A stretch of DNA of 64,000 nucleotides from Archivesica marissinica (taxonomy: Eukaryota; Mollusca; Bivalvia; Venerida; Vesicomyidae): assembly GCA_014843695.1 (NCBI GenBank), contig CM026387.1:70562795-70626794 (forward strand). The letters are read 5' to 3'. Position numbers and translations under genes: made by a program. Position 1 is the stretch's first letter; each line of letters starts with the position of its first letter. Of the stretch, positions 25,131 to 33,722 are shown in pieces. The notes under the pieces were generated by a model. The model was not told the DNA's origin, searched no databases, and was given only the letters and a program-made list of their open reading frames with translations.

Positions 25131-25829
25131 GTATTGCTAAACTATAACGCTTGACATCGACACTATTATTCATTTAAACTTTCTTATTAAAGGCCTGCAG
25201 GCTGACCTATATTTGACCTTAAACACACGAGGAATAGCGGTACAAATGTGACGGTCGACGCACATCGTATTTGCCACATGCGAGGCCCTGCATGGTATAC
25301 ATCTAATACATGAGCACCACTTATATTATTGGTAGATTTTAGTTCCATTAAAATATTTAATTAAGACTGAAGCACTGCTCATGTTAAGTCGTTAGCACCT
25401 TAATCTTTACAGTCAGGCAACAGTCATATTGGTGTCATTCAGTCATTGGATAATATTTAGAGATGACTGTTTTCATTGGTTCCTTGCACCCTTATAGTTT
25501 CGTGCACGAGATTTCGCGCCACTTGAATGAATTTTGTTGTCACCTGTCGAATATTTTGATACTTGAGTCGTAATTTTGTGGTAGTGTTCTGTGGAAAATT
25601 GGAGCTTTTATAATTATTTCGGTTTGCAACATATTAATATGGAATAATCAAAAAGGAATACGTTAGTTAAAACGTTAGTTCGGCCCTTTACGGGTCCGCT
25701 TTAGCGGCTTTTCATTTGAAAAATTGATTATTGACCATATCTAGTTACATTATTATTAATTGCTCTTTAGCAGACAGTTCAGCTGTATTGTATTTAATTT
25801 CGTCATAAACTGTCTAAAGTGTGCTAGTT

Positions 25830-27086
25830 ATGGCACAAAATTTACGTAACGGGGGTCGTGTAGACTACAAACAGTTACATCATGGTGACGGGATTCAGTA
25901 TGAGTCGCATACTAAACTTTGTAAAGATGGGGCGGATCGAGGTGAATCTGGTTTTTCTCCAGTGCGTGAGGAAAAACCAGGTTTACCAAGTTGTTTTCCA
26001 GAAAGTGATCCGGAGTCGGGAGATGATGCGGAAACGGCGGAAATGTTGAACGAGCTAGTGCAGCTTAAAAAAGAAAAACAGGCCTTGCAGAAGGAGAAGG
26101 AGAAACAATGTCTCAGACAGGAACTGCAGAAAGCCAGGAAGGAAGTGAGCGACCTGAAAGGTTTGAGTTTATCACACTCACATTTATCTTTAAAAACCAC
26201 GAATACGTCTAGAGCATTGCAAAATGAAGATACATGTATTACACTAAAAGATTTGAGACAATCTAATTCTTTAAAAAAGAAAGTTGTGCGTCAAGTAAAA
26301 CATCTAGGCCTATTGGATTCGGATAGTCATACAAATTCGGACAGTTCCGATAGTTCGGATACCGATAGTTTCAGTGATGCCACAGATGGCGATAATTCCT
26401 CTGTGCATTGTAATATGTTAAAGAAAAGCAAAACACAAATTCATTCCATGAAAAAATCAGGTATTTGTAGAAAGTCATCAGACAAAGTAAAACATAGACA
26501 AAACTACCCCCATTCCCAATTACGATATGAATTTGTCAGTCAACACGTTTCCTTTGAAAGTTTAGATCTAAATTTATTTGTAGCGGGGGAACTAGAAACA
26601 ATCTCAAACACAAAAATTAAATCGATAGAACATAGAGGCCGTATTGCCTTATTAAAAAGAATTATGTACCTAAATACATCGCATGATTTCAAAAGCTTAA
26701 AATCATATTATGCAGCCGTGCTCAGAGAAATTGAACTGGGTGAAAAAGACTGGTCAGATGACTTCACATATCTTGAATTTGTGCTGTTAAATAGGTCAGC
26801 TGGAAGATCTTCTATGTATCAGAGTGCCAAGCCCTATAAGAGAACCTCGGGGGTCACATCCTATAATACCTTTAACAAACTGGCTCCGGAAGGTGATGCA
26901 GATTCCCACATTTGGTTTTGCTCCTTATATCAAAGGAACAGGTGTGATCATAAATTTAGTCACACCACTGTTATTAGAGGTAATCGTAAGTTTGCACAAC
27001 ATATCTGTGCAACCTGCTGGCAGAAAGACAAAGTTAAACTGGCACACCCGGAAAGCTCCACGGCTTGCCCGCACACGTTGGCATGA
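25830..27086 (+). CDS. DIRS-type ORF1, gag-like protein
   Basis: 418 residues from the ATG at 25,830 (GTTATGG context); a GTG-initiated extension of three codons is unlikely. Residues 55-115 are charged and predicted coiled coil (ETAEMLNELVQLKKEKQAL and following). A Ser/Asp-rich stretch (about 170-195) follows. The C-terminal part has Cys/His residues arranged as in a zinc-binding module: WFCSLYQRNRCDHKFSH near 370 and then HICATCWQKDK. Such a layout suits nucleic-acid packaging, the usual gag role. The frame closes with TGA at 27,084-27,086. The next ORF is in the same frame with only four sense codons before its ATG, so a single stop separates gag from RT. Confidence 0.8.
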   Translation: MAQNLRNGGRVDYKQLHHGDGIQYESHTKLCKDGADRGESGFSPVREEKPGLPSCFPESDPESGDDAETAEMLNELVQLKKEKQALQKEKEKQCLRQELQKARKEVSDLKGLSLSHSHLSLKTTNTSRALQNEDTCITLKDLRQSNSLKKKVVRQVKHLGLLDSDSHTNSDSSDSSDTDSFSDATDGDNSSVHCNMLKKSKTQIHSMKKSGICRKSSDKVKHRQNYPHSQLRYEFVSQHVSFESLDLNLFVAGELETISNTKIKSIEHRGRIALLKRIMYLNTSHDFKSLKSYYAAVLREIELGEKDWSDDFTYLEFVLLNRSAGRSSMYQSAKPYKRTSGVTSYNTFNKLAPEGDADSHIWFCSLYQRNRCDHKFSHTTVIRGNRKFAQHICATCWQKDKVKLAHPESSTACPHTLA

Positions 27087-27098
27087 CATAGATCATTA

Positions 27099-28970
27099 AT
27101 GAACAAATGGTCAAAGGAGCACAAAATAGAAGATATCTTCATCCCATCATTTTGTTTTAAAAAGGACAGTATAGCGTCAGCTCATATTCAAGATTGTCCA
27201 CATATCACAGATCACCATATTTCCTGTCGGACGTGTTCCAACATAAAAGGGTGCCCCTCCTTTTCGTTAGTTGAAGACAAAATTAGTTTGCATGAACAGG
27301 TCAAAAGATCCGGGAAATACAATTTTGAAAGCTGTCGCATCAGAGTGAATGAAAAAATTAATACAGAATATTTGCGTTCCTTGTTGCAGTTATTTGATTA
27401 CAATGATAGTTTAGTTTGTGATTTGATAGAATTTGGTTTTCCATTGGGCTTTACGGGTAATGAAGATACTATGTTACCTGTTAAGGAAATTTGGAAGTAT
27501 AAAAATTATAAAGGTGCTACAGATTATCCAGTAGAAATAGGAAATTATCTAGTCAAAGAAATGAACTGTGGTGCGATTATTGGTCCCTTCAAGAACAACC
27601 CGTTTACACATAACTTACTCATATCTCCATTAAATTCGGTGCCTAAAAAAGCTGTGACAGATCGTAGAGTTATTTTAGATCTAAGTAGTTCCACTGTGAA
27701 TGCAGTTAATAATTTTATAGACAAGGACAATTATCTGGGCGAGTGTGTGGATTTGTTGTTTCCAAAAGTGGATGATTTTGTCAATCTTATACTGGCGAAA
27801 GGGCAAGGTTGTTTACTGTTCAAGAAAGATTTGTGTCGTGCATATAGACAAATAAATATTTGTCCATCTCAGTATAATTTAGTTGCTTATGTATGGCAAA
27901 AACATATCTTTTGTGATACAGTTTTGTCTATGGGATTGCGTAGTGCTGCTGCCATTTGTCAACGGGTTACTAATGCAGTGGCTTTTATCATGTACAATCT
28001 AGGAATTGCTATCCTTAATTACTTGGATGATTTTGCAGGGGTCGAGAAGCCAGACCTGGCAACAACCGCATACTGTATATTAGGTAGTGTCTTAGAAAAG
28101 TGTGGTATTGAGGAGTCAGTAAATAAGAGTTGCCCCCCTTCTACCATAATGTCATTTTTGGGTGTATTATTTAATACATTACAAATGTCAATGAAAATCA
28201 CTCCTGATAGAATGAAGGAAATTCGATTTCTACTAAAAACATGGTTGAATAAGGATCAAGCTACCTTGAGAGAAGTACAAGCACTGTTAGGGAAATTGAA
28301 TTTTATTGGAGCTTGTGTAAAATCCAGTAGAGTGTTTATTAGTCGTCTGTTGAATTGGCTTAGGGAGTTGTATATGTTAGAAAAACAGGATATACATGAT
28401 ATCCCGATACAGGTACGGAGGGACATTTTGTGGTGGAATACGTTTTTACCAAAGTATAACGGCATTTCACTTATGTCACGTGAAAATTGGTCATCACCTG
28501 ATGCAATTTTTTCTTCTGATGCTTGCTTGGAAGCTTGCGGTGGATTTTGGAATGGACACTTCTTTCATTCTCGCTTTCCCGAACACATTTTAAGACAAAG
28601 GTTACATATTGGAGCTCTAGAAATGCTGTCTTTAGTTTTATGTCTTCATTTATGGGGCCAGCATTTGCAACATATGAAGATAGTCGTGTTATGTGATAAT
28701 CAATCTGTTTGTGTCACACTGAACACGGGTAAAGCTAGATGTCCATGGTTGCAGAGTTGTCTCAGGGAAATTAGCTATTATGCAGCTATCAATGAGTTTG
28801 AAATTAGGGCCCAGCATTTGTCATCTGAAGAGAATCGCATAGCCGATCATTTATCTAGATGGCATGCAGGGGAAAAGCATGAGTTGAATTTCCGTAATTT
28901 GACCAAGGGTTTTAATTTAACAGAGTGGATTGTCAATGAAGCAGATTTTGTGTTGTCTAACGATTGGTAG
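27099..28970 (+). CDS. DIRS-type ORF2, reverse transcriptase / RNase H
   Basis: 623 residues. The N-terminus has a Cys/His patch (HIQDCPHITDHHISCRTCSN). The RT domain runs from about 185 to 350: RRVILDLSS, LLFKKDLCRAYRQI (motif A Asp), LSMGLRSAAAICQRVTN and the catalytic YLDDF near 308. The RNase H domain spans about 468-590, with FSSDACLEACGG, HIGALEMLS, LCDNQSVCVTLN and ENRIADHLSRW supplying the acidic and His residues. This RT/RNase H type is shared by DIRS and Ngaro elements. The role is copying the element RNA into DNA. It follows ORF1 in the same frame after one TGA, so it may be made by readthrough, reinitiation at its own ATG, or splicing. Confidence 0.93.
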   Translation: MNKWSKEHKIEDIFIPSFCFKKDSIASAHIQDCPHITDHHISCRTCSNIKGCPSFSLVEDKISLHEQVKRSGKYNFESCRIRVNEKINTEYLRSLLQLFDYNDSLVCDLIEFGFPLGFTGNEDTMLPVKEIWKYKNYKGATDYPVEIGNYLVKEMNCGAIIGPFKNNPFTHNLLISPLNSVPKKAVTDRRVILDLSSSTVNAVNNFIDKDNYLGECVDLLFPKVDDFVNLILAKGQGCLLFKKDLCRAYRQINICPSQYNLVAYVWQKHIFCDTVLSMGLRSAAAICQRVTNAVAFIMYNLGIAILNYLDDFAGVEKPDLATTAYCILGSVLEKCGIEESVNKSCPPSTIMSFLGVLFNTLQMSMKITPDRMKEIRFLLKTWLNKDQATLREVQALLGKLNFIGACVKSSRVFISRLLNWLRELYMLEKQDIHDIPIQVRRDILWWNTFLPKYNGISLMSRENWSSPDAIFSSDACLEACGGFWNGHFFHSRFPEHILRQRLHIGALEMLSLVLCLHLWGQHLQHMKIVVLCDNQSVCVTLNTGKARCPWLQSCLREISYYAAINEFEIRAQHLSSEENRIADHLSRWHAGEKHELNFRNLTKGFNLTEWIVNEADFVLSNDW

Positions 28971-29154
28971 TAACGAGTACAAGGATAAACAATACAATGG
29001 TAGTGGATCAGGGGGTGTATTCGTATATACTTTTAATAGTCGCTGTAGACTTGTTTAGTTGTGTTGAACATATTCAGTAATTGTGGCCCTGTGTTAGTAT
29101 AGACTTCAGTTAGTCTATGTGGGTTTTTAATGTTATGTATTTTCAGAGAATCAG

Positions 29155-30129
29155 TTGAGTGTTTTGAAGAGGGATATGAGGGATTCTAACAGACGAGCTT
29201 ATGCAGTGAGCTCGAGAACAAATCTCAAAATACAGTGGGAATCTTTTTTATTATTTTGCACATACTTTAGATTGGGTTTCTTACCCGTGTCGACACTGAC
29301 ACTACAGTTATATGCCCAATTTCTTGGTAGAACCTTCAAATCTACAGAGTCCATCAGGAATTATATAAGTGGTATCAGGATCCTACACTTGTTAATGGGA
29401 TTTAATATTGATCAGATAAACACATTTCTGGTTAATCTAACAATTAAAGGGATATCAAAGCTAAAATTACATATGGTAAAACGAGCAGAGCCCATAACTC
29501 CTGATATTCTTCGACAAATATTTTTAGTGATGAATGTCTCCAACAAAGACGATACTACTTTCTGGTGTTTGTTTTTATTTGCATTCTTTCTCATGGCAAG
29601 AAAATCAAATCTGGTACCTACCTCTAGCAAGGATTTGTTGAATCCTAAATTCTTGTTAAGAAAGGATATCGAATTCTCGGGGAAGGACTTGATAGTGTCC
29701 ATGAGATGGACTAAAACAATTCAGTCGGGAGAGAGGGTTCTAAGAACTCCTTTAACAGCTATTCCTGATTGTTGTTTGTGCCCAGTCTCCGCTTTCAAGC
29801 ATATGATCAAGCAAGTTCCAGCTAAAGAGTTGTCTCCCTTGTTTATATTAAGTTCCGGCAAACCAGTTTCGTATAGTATGTTTTTATCAAAGTTGAGATC
29901 GGTAATCGTTGATATTGGACTAGAACCTTCTCAGTTTTCTACCCATTCCTTTCGTAGAGGTCTGGCTACCCTTGCCTTCAGGTTAGATATTCCAGGTAAT
30001 CTTATTCAATTAATGGGAGACTGGCGCTCTGATGCATACAATAATTATATTCAATATTCACTACAGGATAAATTCAAAGTGTCTAGGTTTATTGGTAATA
30101 ATATTACTAACGATGATTCCTCTATGTAA
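29155..30129 (+). CDS. DIRS-type ORF3, tyrosine recombinase
   Basis: About 324 residues, counted from a TTG. The frame is open from 29,131 (stop TAA at 29,128), and the first in-frame ATG is at 29,176, so the true N-terminus is uncertain. A pyrimidine-rich step ending in CAG (TATGTATTTTCAG, ending near 29,146) lies just inside the opening and could be a splice acceptor. The catalytic set is visible: Arg in MARKSN (about 149), H264-S-F-R267 and W290, with Tyr298 in DAYNNYIQYS as the likely nucleophile. The N-terminal half looks like a SAM-like core-binding domain. It should integrate the circular DNA intermediate without making a target duplication. It is in a different frame from ORF2. Confidence 0.9.
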   Translation: MSVLKRDMRDSNRRAYAVSSRTNLKIQWESFLLFCTYFRLGFLPVSTLTLQLYAQFLGRTFKSTESIRNYISGIRILHLLMGFNIDQINTFLVNLTIKGISKLKLHMVKRAEPITPDILRQIFLVMNVSNKDDTTFWCLFLFAFFLMARKSNLVPTSSKDLLNPKFLLRKDIEFSGKDLIVSMRWTKTIQSGERVLRTPLTAIPDCCLCPVSAFKHMIKQVPAKELSPLFILSSGKPVSYSMFLSKLRSVIVDIGLEPSQFSTHSFRRGLATLAFRLDIPGNLIQLMGDWRSDAYNNYIQYSLQDKFKVSRFIGNNITNDDSSM

Positions 30130-30260
30130 GAGATAACGTAATTGCCTTGTACTATTATTAGTTTGGATTATGACAACACCGTTCCACAGTAGTTGTGTTT
30201 AATAAAACGTTGTATTATCTATGTTTAATTGACATACTGTTACTATAGTAAGGTTGAGTG

Positions 30261-30590
30261 TTCTAGTTGAATATAGCTATCATGTCGTGTGCGTTTCGTC
30301 CTTATAGAGAAACGTTTCTGTTGTCAGTTTGGACGATGACACCATCTGAACAGAATAGACATTCACAAGTCAGCATAAGTGCCATGGTGGTTGTTTCAAA
30401 TAAAACAGTTGAATTACATATGTTTACGGTATACTGTGTTAGGAAAACCAAATATTCTGGTTGAAAATAGCTGTCATGTCTTGTGCTTTTCGTCCTAGCA
30501 GAGAAAAGTTTCTGTTGTCAGTTTGGACGATGACACCATCTGAACAGAATAGACATTCACAAGTCAGCATAAGTTCCATGACAGTTTTTT
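30261..30590 (+). repeat. Two ~130-bp direct repeats in the DIRS 3' region
   Basis: Segments at about 30,261-30,390 and 30,455-30,585 share GTTTGGACGATGACACCATC and GACATTCACAAGTCAGCATA almost exactly, with some divergence at their 5' ends. They may be part of the element's terminal-repeat system (B1/B2-like) or a 3' UTR duplication. Short open frames across them are incidental. Confidence 0.8.
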
Positions 30591-30857
30591 CTCACCTTGT
30601 ATTTTCGTTTTCTACTATTACAGGTATGTGGGCTGCATACATGTAGTTAATAGGTATCGACGGTCTTATAGATTTGTGTTGCAATATACTATGGTATATA
30701 CTATATAGTGCCTCTATTACCATCTATTTGACATGCTATTACATCTAATACATGAGCACCACTTATATCGATTATGACCCACGTACATATCAGAGGTTAT
30801 AAATTGCTGAAATTGAAGTTTTGTATTTTTATAGTACTTACAACTGGTATAAACAAT

Positions 30858-31352
30858 TCAACTCCACTTATGGCCCAAATAAGGCTGGTTGCGCGGGTTA
30901 GGCAGCCAGTTCCTGCATTGCTGTACCACACATTCAGGCATCAGTTCCCTCTTATGCCAAGTACAGTCTCCTCTTCTAGCCGCTACTTTTCTCTCTATAT
31001 ATCTGACATCTTTCCATGCGCCACAATTATATAGCATTGCCCAAAACCTCCTGTATAGAAGCTTTCTCTCATGTGAATTTAGATTATGCGGTGGACGATT
31101 GTTAGCAGGCCACCAAAGTTGTTTGTTCTGTTCATTTATTATGCAAGGGGAACACAAGCACAGTGGACACTCAGCAACACCTTCAGCATGCTGAGGCATA
31201 GGGGGAGGTACGTAAGCAGCCTCTGCAACGGGCATGGCGGTGGCTGTTTCTTCTATTTCCATCTCTACGTCCCAGTTCTTATTTTGCAAGAAAGTCAGCA
31301 ATTCTTTTCTCTGCTCATCAGTTACATACATTGTTATTTTACTCAATGGCAT
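30858..31352 (-). CDS. P2X7-receptor C-terminal-domain-like protein
   Basis: 164 residues, intact, from ATG at 31,352. The N-terminal 45 residues are acidic and helical. A Cys cluster (C62-x2-C-x-C-x2-C70) follows. The C-terminal block has SHERKLLYRRFWAMLYN near 93-109 and ELMPECVVQQCRNWLPNP near 137-154, ending in YLGHKWS. This order of Cys cluster, R-x-x-x-YR, IPxCVV-like strand and F/LP-x-P end resembles the zinc-binding cytoplasmic tail of P2X7, a domain also found alone in many invertebrate and transposon-linked proteins. No transmembrane segment or channel domain is present, so it is not a receptor. It lies inside the TTAA insertion and may be cargo of that element. Function unknown. 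Confidence 0.65.
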   Translation of the reverse strand: MPLSKITMYVTDEQRKELLTFLQNKNWDVEMEIEETATAMPVAEAAYVPPPMPQHAEGVAECPLCLCSPCIINEQNKQLWWPANNRPPHNLNSHERKLLYRRFWAMLYNCGAWKDVRYIERKVAARRGDCTWHKRELMPECVVQQCRNWLPNPRNQPYLGHKWS

Positions 31353-31932
31353 CTTGTAGAAATCGGCAGAATATGTGTAATACTCGTATGTTCAAGAGAT
31401 TATAATTATAATATTATACATGTACTCATAGCATTCACTGTGATTATTATGTAGCATCAATATCGGTAAACACACACTGACACAGAGAAATATTTAAAAT
31501 ATAACAGAAAACTTGCGAATAATACTGTAGATATATAATTAAATGAAGTATGAAGGTTACCATATAACGAACACATATAGTTTATTCATATAAATACATA
31601 CATATTATATACATGCATACAAATTATCAGTCTCAGTGATTACGCTACGGCTGATCAGGCACCTACATAACATGTAATCTATGTCCCTGGGCTGATCTGG
31701 ATTATGTAGTTTGAATACTCATAACTATCAATTTTCTTTACAATCAATAATATACGTTTACTTAAATTGTCAGGGCCTCATTTTGACTAATACTCAGCTC
31801 ACAGAGTGATCGTGCATATTAACCGTTATTATACTGAACGTACTGCTACAGTGTTGATACAAGCCACTAATCACATGGAACAGGTAGTAAAGTATAAATC
31901 TTTACAATTCGACGGGGTCAAACTGCAGGCCT
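31353..31932. other. Right part of the TTAA insertion, no gene seen
   Basis: AT-rich sequence between the P2X7-tail-like ORF and the right terminal inverted repeat. No ORF of substance and no transposase remnant that I can recognise. Confidence 0.6.
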
Positions 31933-32003
31933 TTAAGCGGAGCATAATACGAGCACCAAGTAAATACCGTTCCGCAATGATTAATTGCCTTCTGGTATAG
32001 CTC

Positions 32004-32007
<4 letters not shown>

Positions 32008-32053
<46 letters not shown>

Positions 32054-32066
32054 TAATCAATCAATC
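32008..32066. repeat. (CAAT)n microsatellite
   Basis: CAATCAAT repeated about 14 times with one ATTAAT interruption. Copy B (58,201-58,241) is shorter and has a CCAT variant. Confidence 0.95.
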
Positions 32067-32162
32067 ATTCTTTGAATGGCTCGATACCTTGCCAACTCGG
32101 GTGATCCACCAGCACAAATACTTTAGTGCGATTTCGGAAATGGTATGTACCTATGCCTGGCG

Positions 32163-32355
32163 GAGTACCACATAATATGCGTGATAGCGCAGTGGTAGAG
32201 CCCTGAGTACGTGTGTGCACTTAGCATAGCAAGGCATTTAAGTGCCACATGCCTCTTCTCTCTCCTCATGGCGATGGATTCCATCAGGAATGGGATCTCG
32301 AGAGTGATTAATATAAGTTGTAAGAACTTGTTTCGCAATCGAGCTAAAATAAATG
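32163..32355 (+). mobile_element. Mosaic SINE: different tRNA-like head on the common tail
   Basis: It starts with TGATAGCGCAGTGGTAGAGC, which fits a pol III A box (TAGCGCAGTGG). It lacks a clear B box and ends in the same tail as the other SINEs (GAGAGTGATTAATATAAG, then TTGTAAGAACTTG, TTTCGCAATCG and AAATAAATG). Copy B has about 30 extra bases just before the head. The shared tail suggests that one LINE partner mobilises both. Confidence 0.65.
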
Positions 32356-32790
32356 TGTATCAACCTAATAGTAGGGTCTCTTACAAATAAGTCCTTAGCC
32401 ATTCATTTTTAAGTTTCAAGATTTATATGTAGGTCTAATAGTATTTAAAGCAGCATTACATCGTAATAAAGGCTGGTTTGGGTAAAATACTAATGTGTGT
32501 GTGTTTACAAAATTCGAAATAGTCGCTCAGAAACGATAAAATTTCATAAATATAAACCGTCGTATACGCGAATTTGTAAACACACGAAATGTAAACACAC
32601 ACAGCGCGCATGCGTGAAACAACAGAGGATGTAGAACAACGTATATATTTTGAACATGAAAGCCTATCTATCTACCTTCCTCTAATGTCGAACCCCTCCC
32701 GGGGATGTAGACATGTCCCTAAAAGACTTAGATAACAGAGGTAGGAATCAACATCTTAAGTAATTTAATTAAAAAAGACAACGTGTGACA
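32356..32790. other. Intergenic DNA, no gene seen
   Basis: Shared with copy B at high identity. It contains TAAACACACACAGCGCGCAT and a partly palindromic GTGTGTGTTTACAAA/TTTGTAAACACACG pair (about 32,496-32,590), which may be a small inverted-repeat element. No ORF. Confidence 0.5.
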
Positions 32791-32912
32791 AATGGGGACG
32801 ATGCATTCCGAATGTAAACAAGTGCGGACGATGCGTTCCGATTGTAAACAAGTGCGGACGATGCGTTCCGAATGTAAACAAGTGCGGACGATGCGTTCCG
32901 GTTGTATACAAT
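32791..32912. repeat. 30-bp tandem repeat, 4 copies
   Basis: The unit is GTGCGGACGATGCGTTCCGA plus a/tTGTAAACAA, with alternating AATG/ATTG variants. The alternation is preserved in copy B (about 58,996-59,118), so it predates the duplication. Confidence 0.93.
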
Positions 32913-33534
32913 TGCTTGACCGATCGACTCGGAATGTCCTACTTTCGGTTTCAAGTTTGTTTTATCGCAAAAAAACACTGTTTACCAATTGAACATAAGT
33001 ATACAAAGTATAATGTTAGAATGTGTAGCAGCATTGCTACACATACGTACAATTTGAATTGGTCAAATATCTTTTATTTCATACGATGTAATTCTGCTTT
33101 AAGACTATTAATAAAATTACAATTCTTGTATACATGTAAATCCTCTTCATATGTTCCCAAACTTTAAACATTGCGTACACACTTCTTGGTATAGCAATAT
33201 GCAATACATATATATATATACCCAATGTGTTTTTTAATTACTACATTTTACCCCATCTAGATACTGTGTCATTTGAGACGGGACTGTAATGTCTATATTT
33301 AGAAGATAAAATTGTTAGATTTCATCAGATTTTACTGGCTACTGTTTGCATGTTTCATTATGCTAGTTGAAGTTTTAATTTGTTGAGGGCCTCGTGGTAG
33401 ATTGACTTAATTGTCCAAATGAGTTCTCTCGTTAACTGATTATTATTATTATATTTACATGATTATTATTATTATATTTACATTGCCAACTCGGGTGCTA
33501 TCCACCAGGACAAATACTTTAGGGACCAAGAACG
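32913..33534. other. Intergenic DNA, no gene seen
   Basis: AT-rich, shared with copy B. Copy A carries a duplicated TTATTATTATTATATTTACA segment near 33,440-33,482 where copy B has one. No convincing ORF. Confidence 0.6.
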
Positions 33535-33722
33535 TGTCGACCAGACAATCTGTCACCCACGAACGTGTCCGTTAAATCTCTATTGTGCAATCAACGTTAG
33601 TTTCACCTGGTACCCACGAACGTGTCCGTTAAATCTCTATTGTGCAATCAACGTTAGTTTCACCTTGATACCCACGAACGTGTCCGTTAAATCTCTAGTG
33701 TGCAATCAACGTTAGTTTCACT
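33535..33722. repeat. 57-bp tandem repeat overlapping the 3' end of the ART-like gene
   Basis: Just over three units carrying ACCCACGAACGTGTCCGTTA and TGCAATCAACGTTAGTTTCA. The innermost unit contains the last codons and stop (33,695) of the minus-strand ART-like gene; the outer units repeat that gene end. Copy B has one unit fewer. Confidence 0.92.

Larger units (their letters stand above)
25298..30768 (+). mobile_element. DIRS-type (tyrosine recombinase) retrotransposon
   Basis: Three plus-strand ORFs in order gag-like, RT/RNase H, tyrosine recombinase are typical of the DIRS order, which integrates by recombinase rather than by an integrase or endonuclease. A 29-bp identical direct repeat lies at 25,298-25,326 and 30,740-30,768 on either side. 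A pair of related ~130-bp repeats lies in the 3' part (30,261-30,590). I could not reconstruct the full split or inverted terminal-repeat structure, so the ends are provisional. All three ORFs are open, which suggests recent activity. No methyltransferase domain was seen. Confidence 0.85.
25191..31932. mobile_element. TTAA-flanked DNA transposon-like insertion with nested elements
   Basis: Ends are AGGCCTGCAGGCTGACC (left) and, read inwards from the right, AGGCCTGCAGTTTGACC: a 17-bp terminal inverted repeat matching at 15 positions. TTAA lies on both sides (25,187-25,190 and 31,933-31,936). The duplicated flank at 58,129-58,132 has a single TTAA and no insert, giving the empty site directly. 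TTAA duplications are typical of piggyBac and Kolobok DNA transposons. No transposase ORF remains; the interior holds a P2X7-tail-like ORF and a DIRS-type retrotransposon. I infer a non-autonomous or gutted TTAA element that later received the DIRS element. Confidence 0.88.

Noticed and set aside
25191..31932. Naming the TTAA insertion as piggyBac
   Set aside because: TTAA fits, but the ends do not start with the CCC/CCY pattern I associate with piggyBac and no transposase is present. Kolobok or another TTAA group is as likely.
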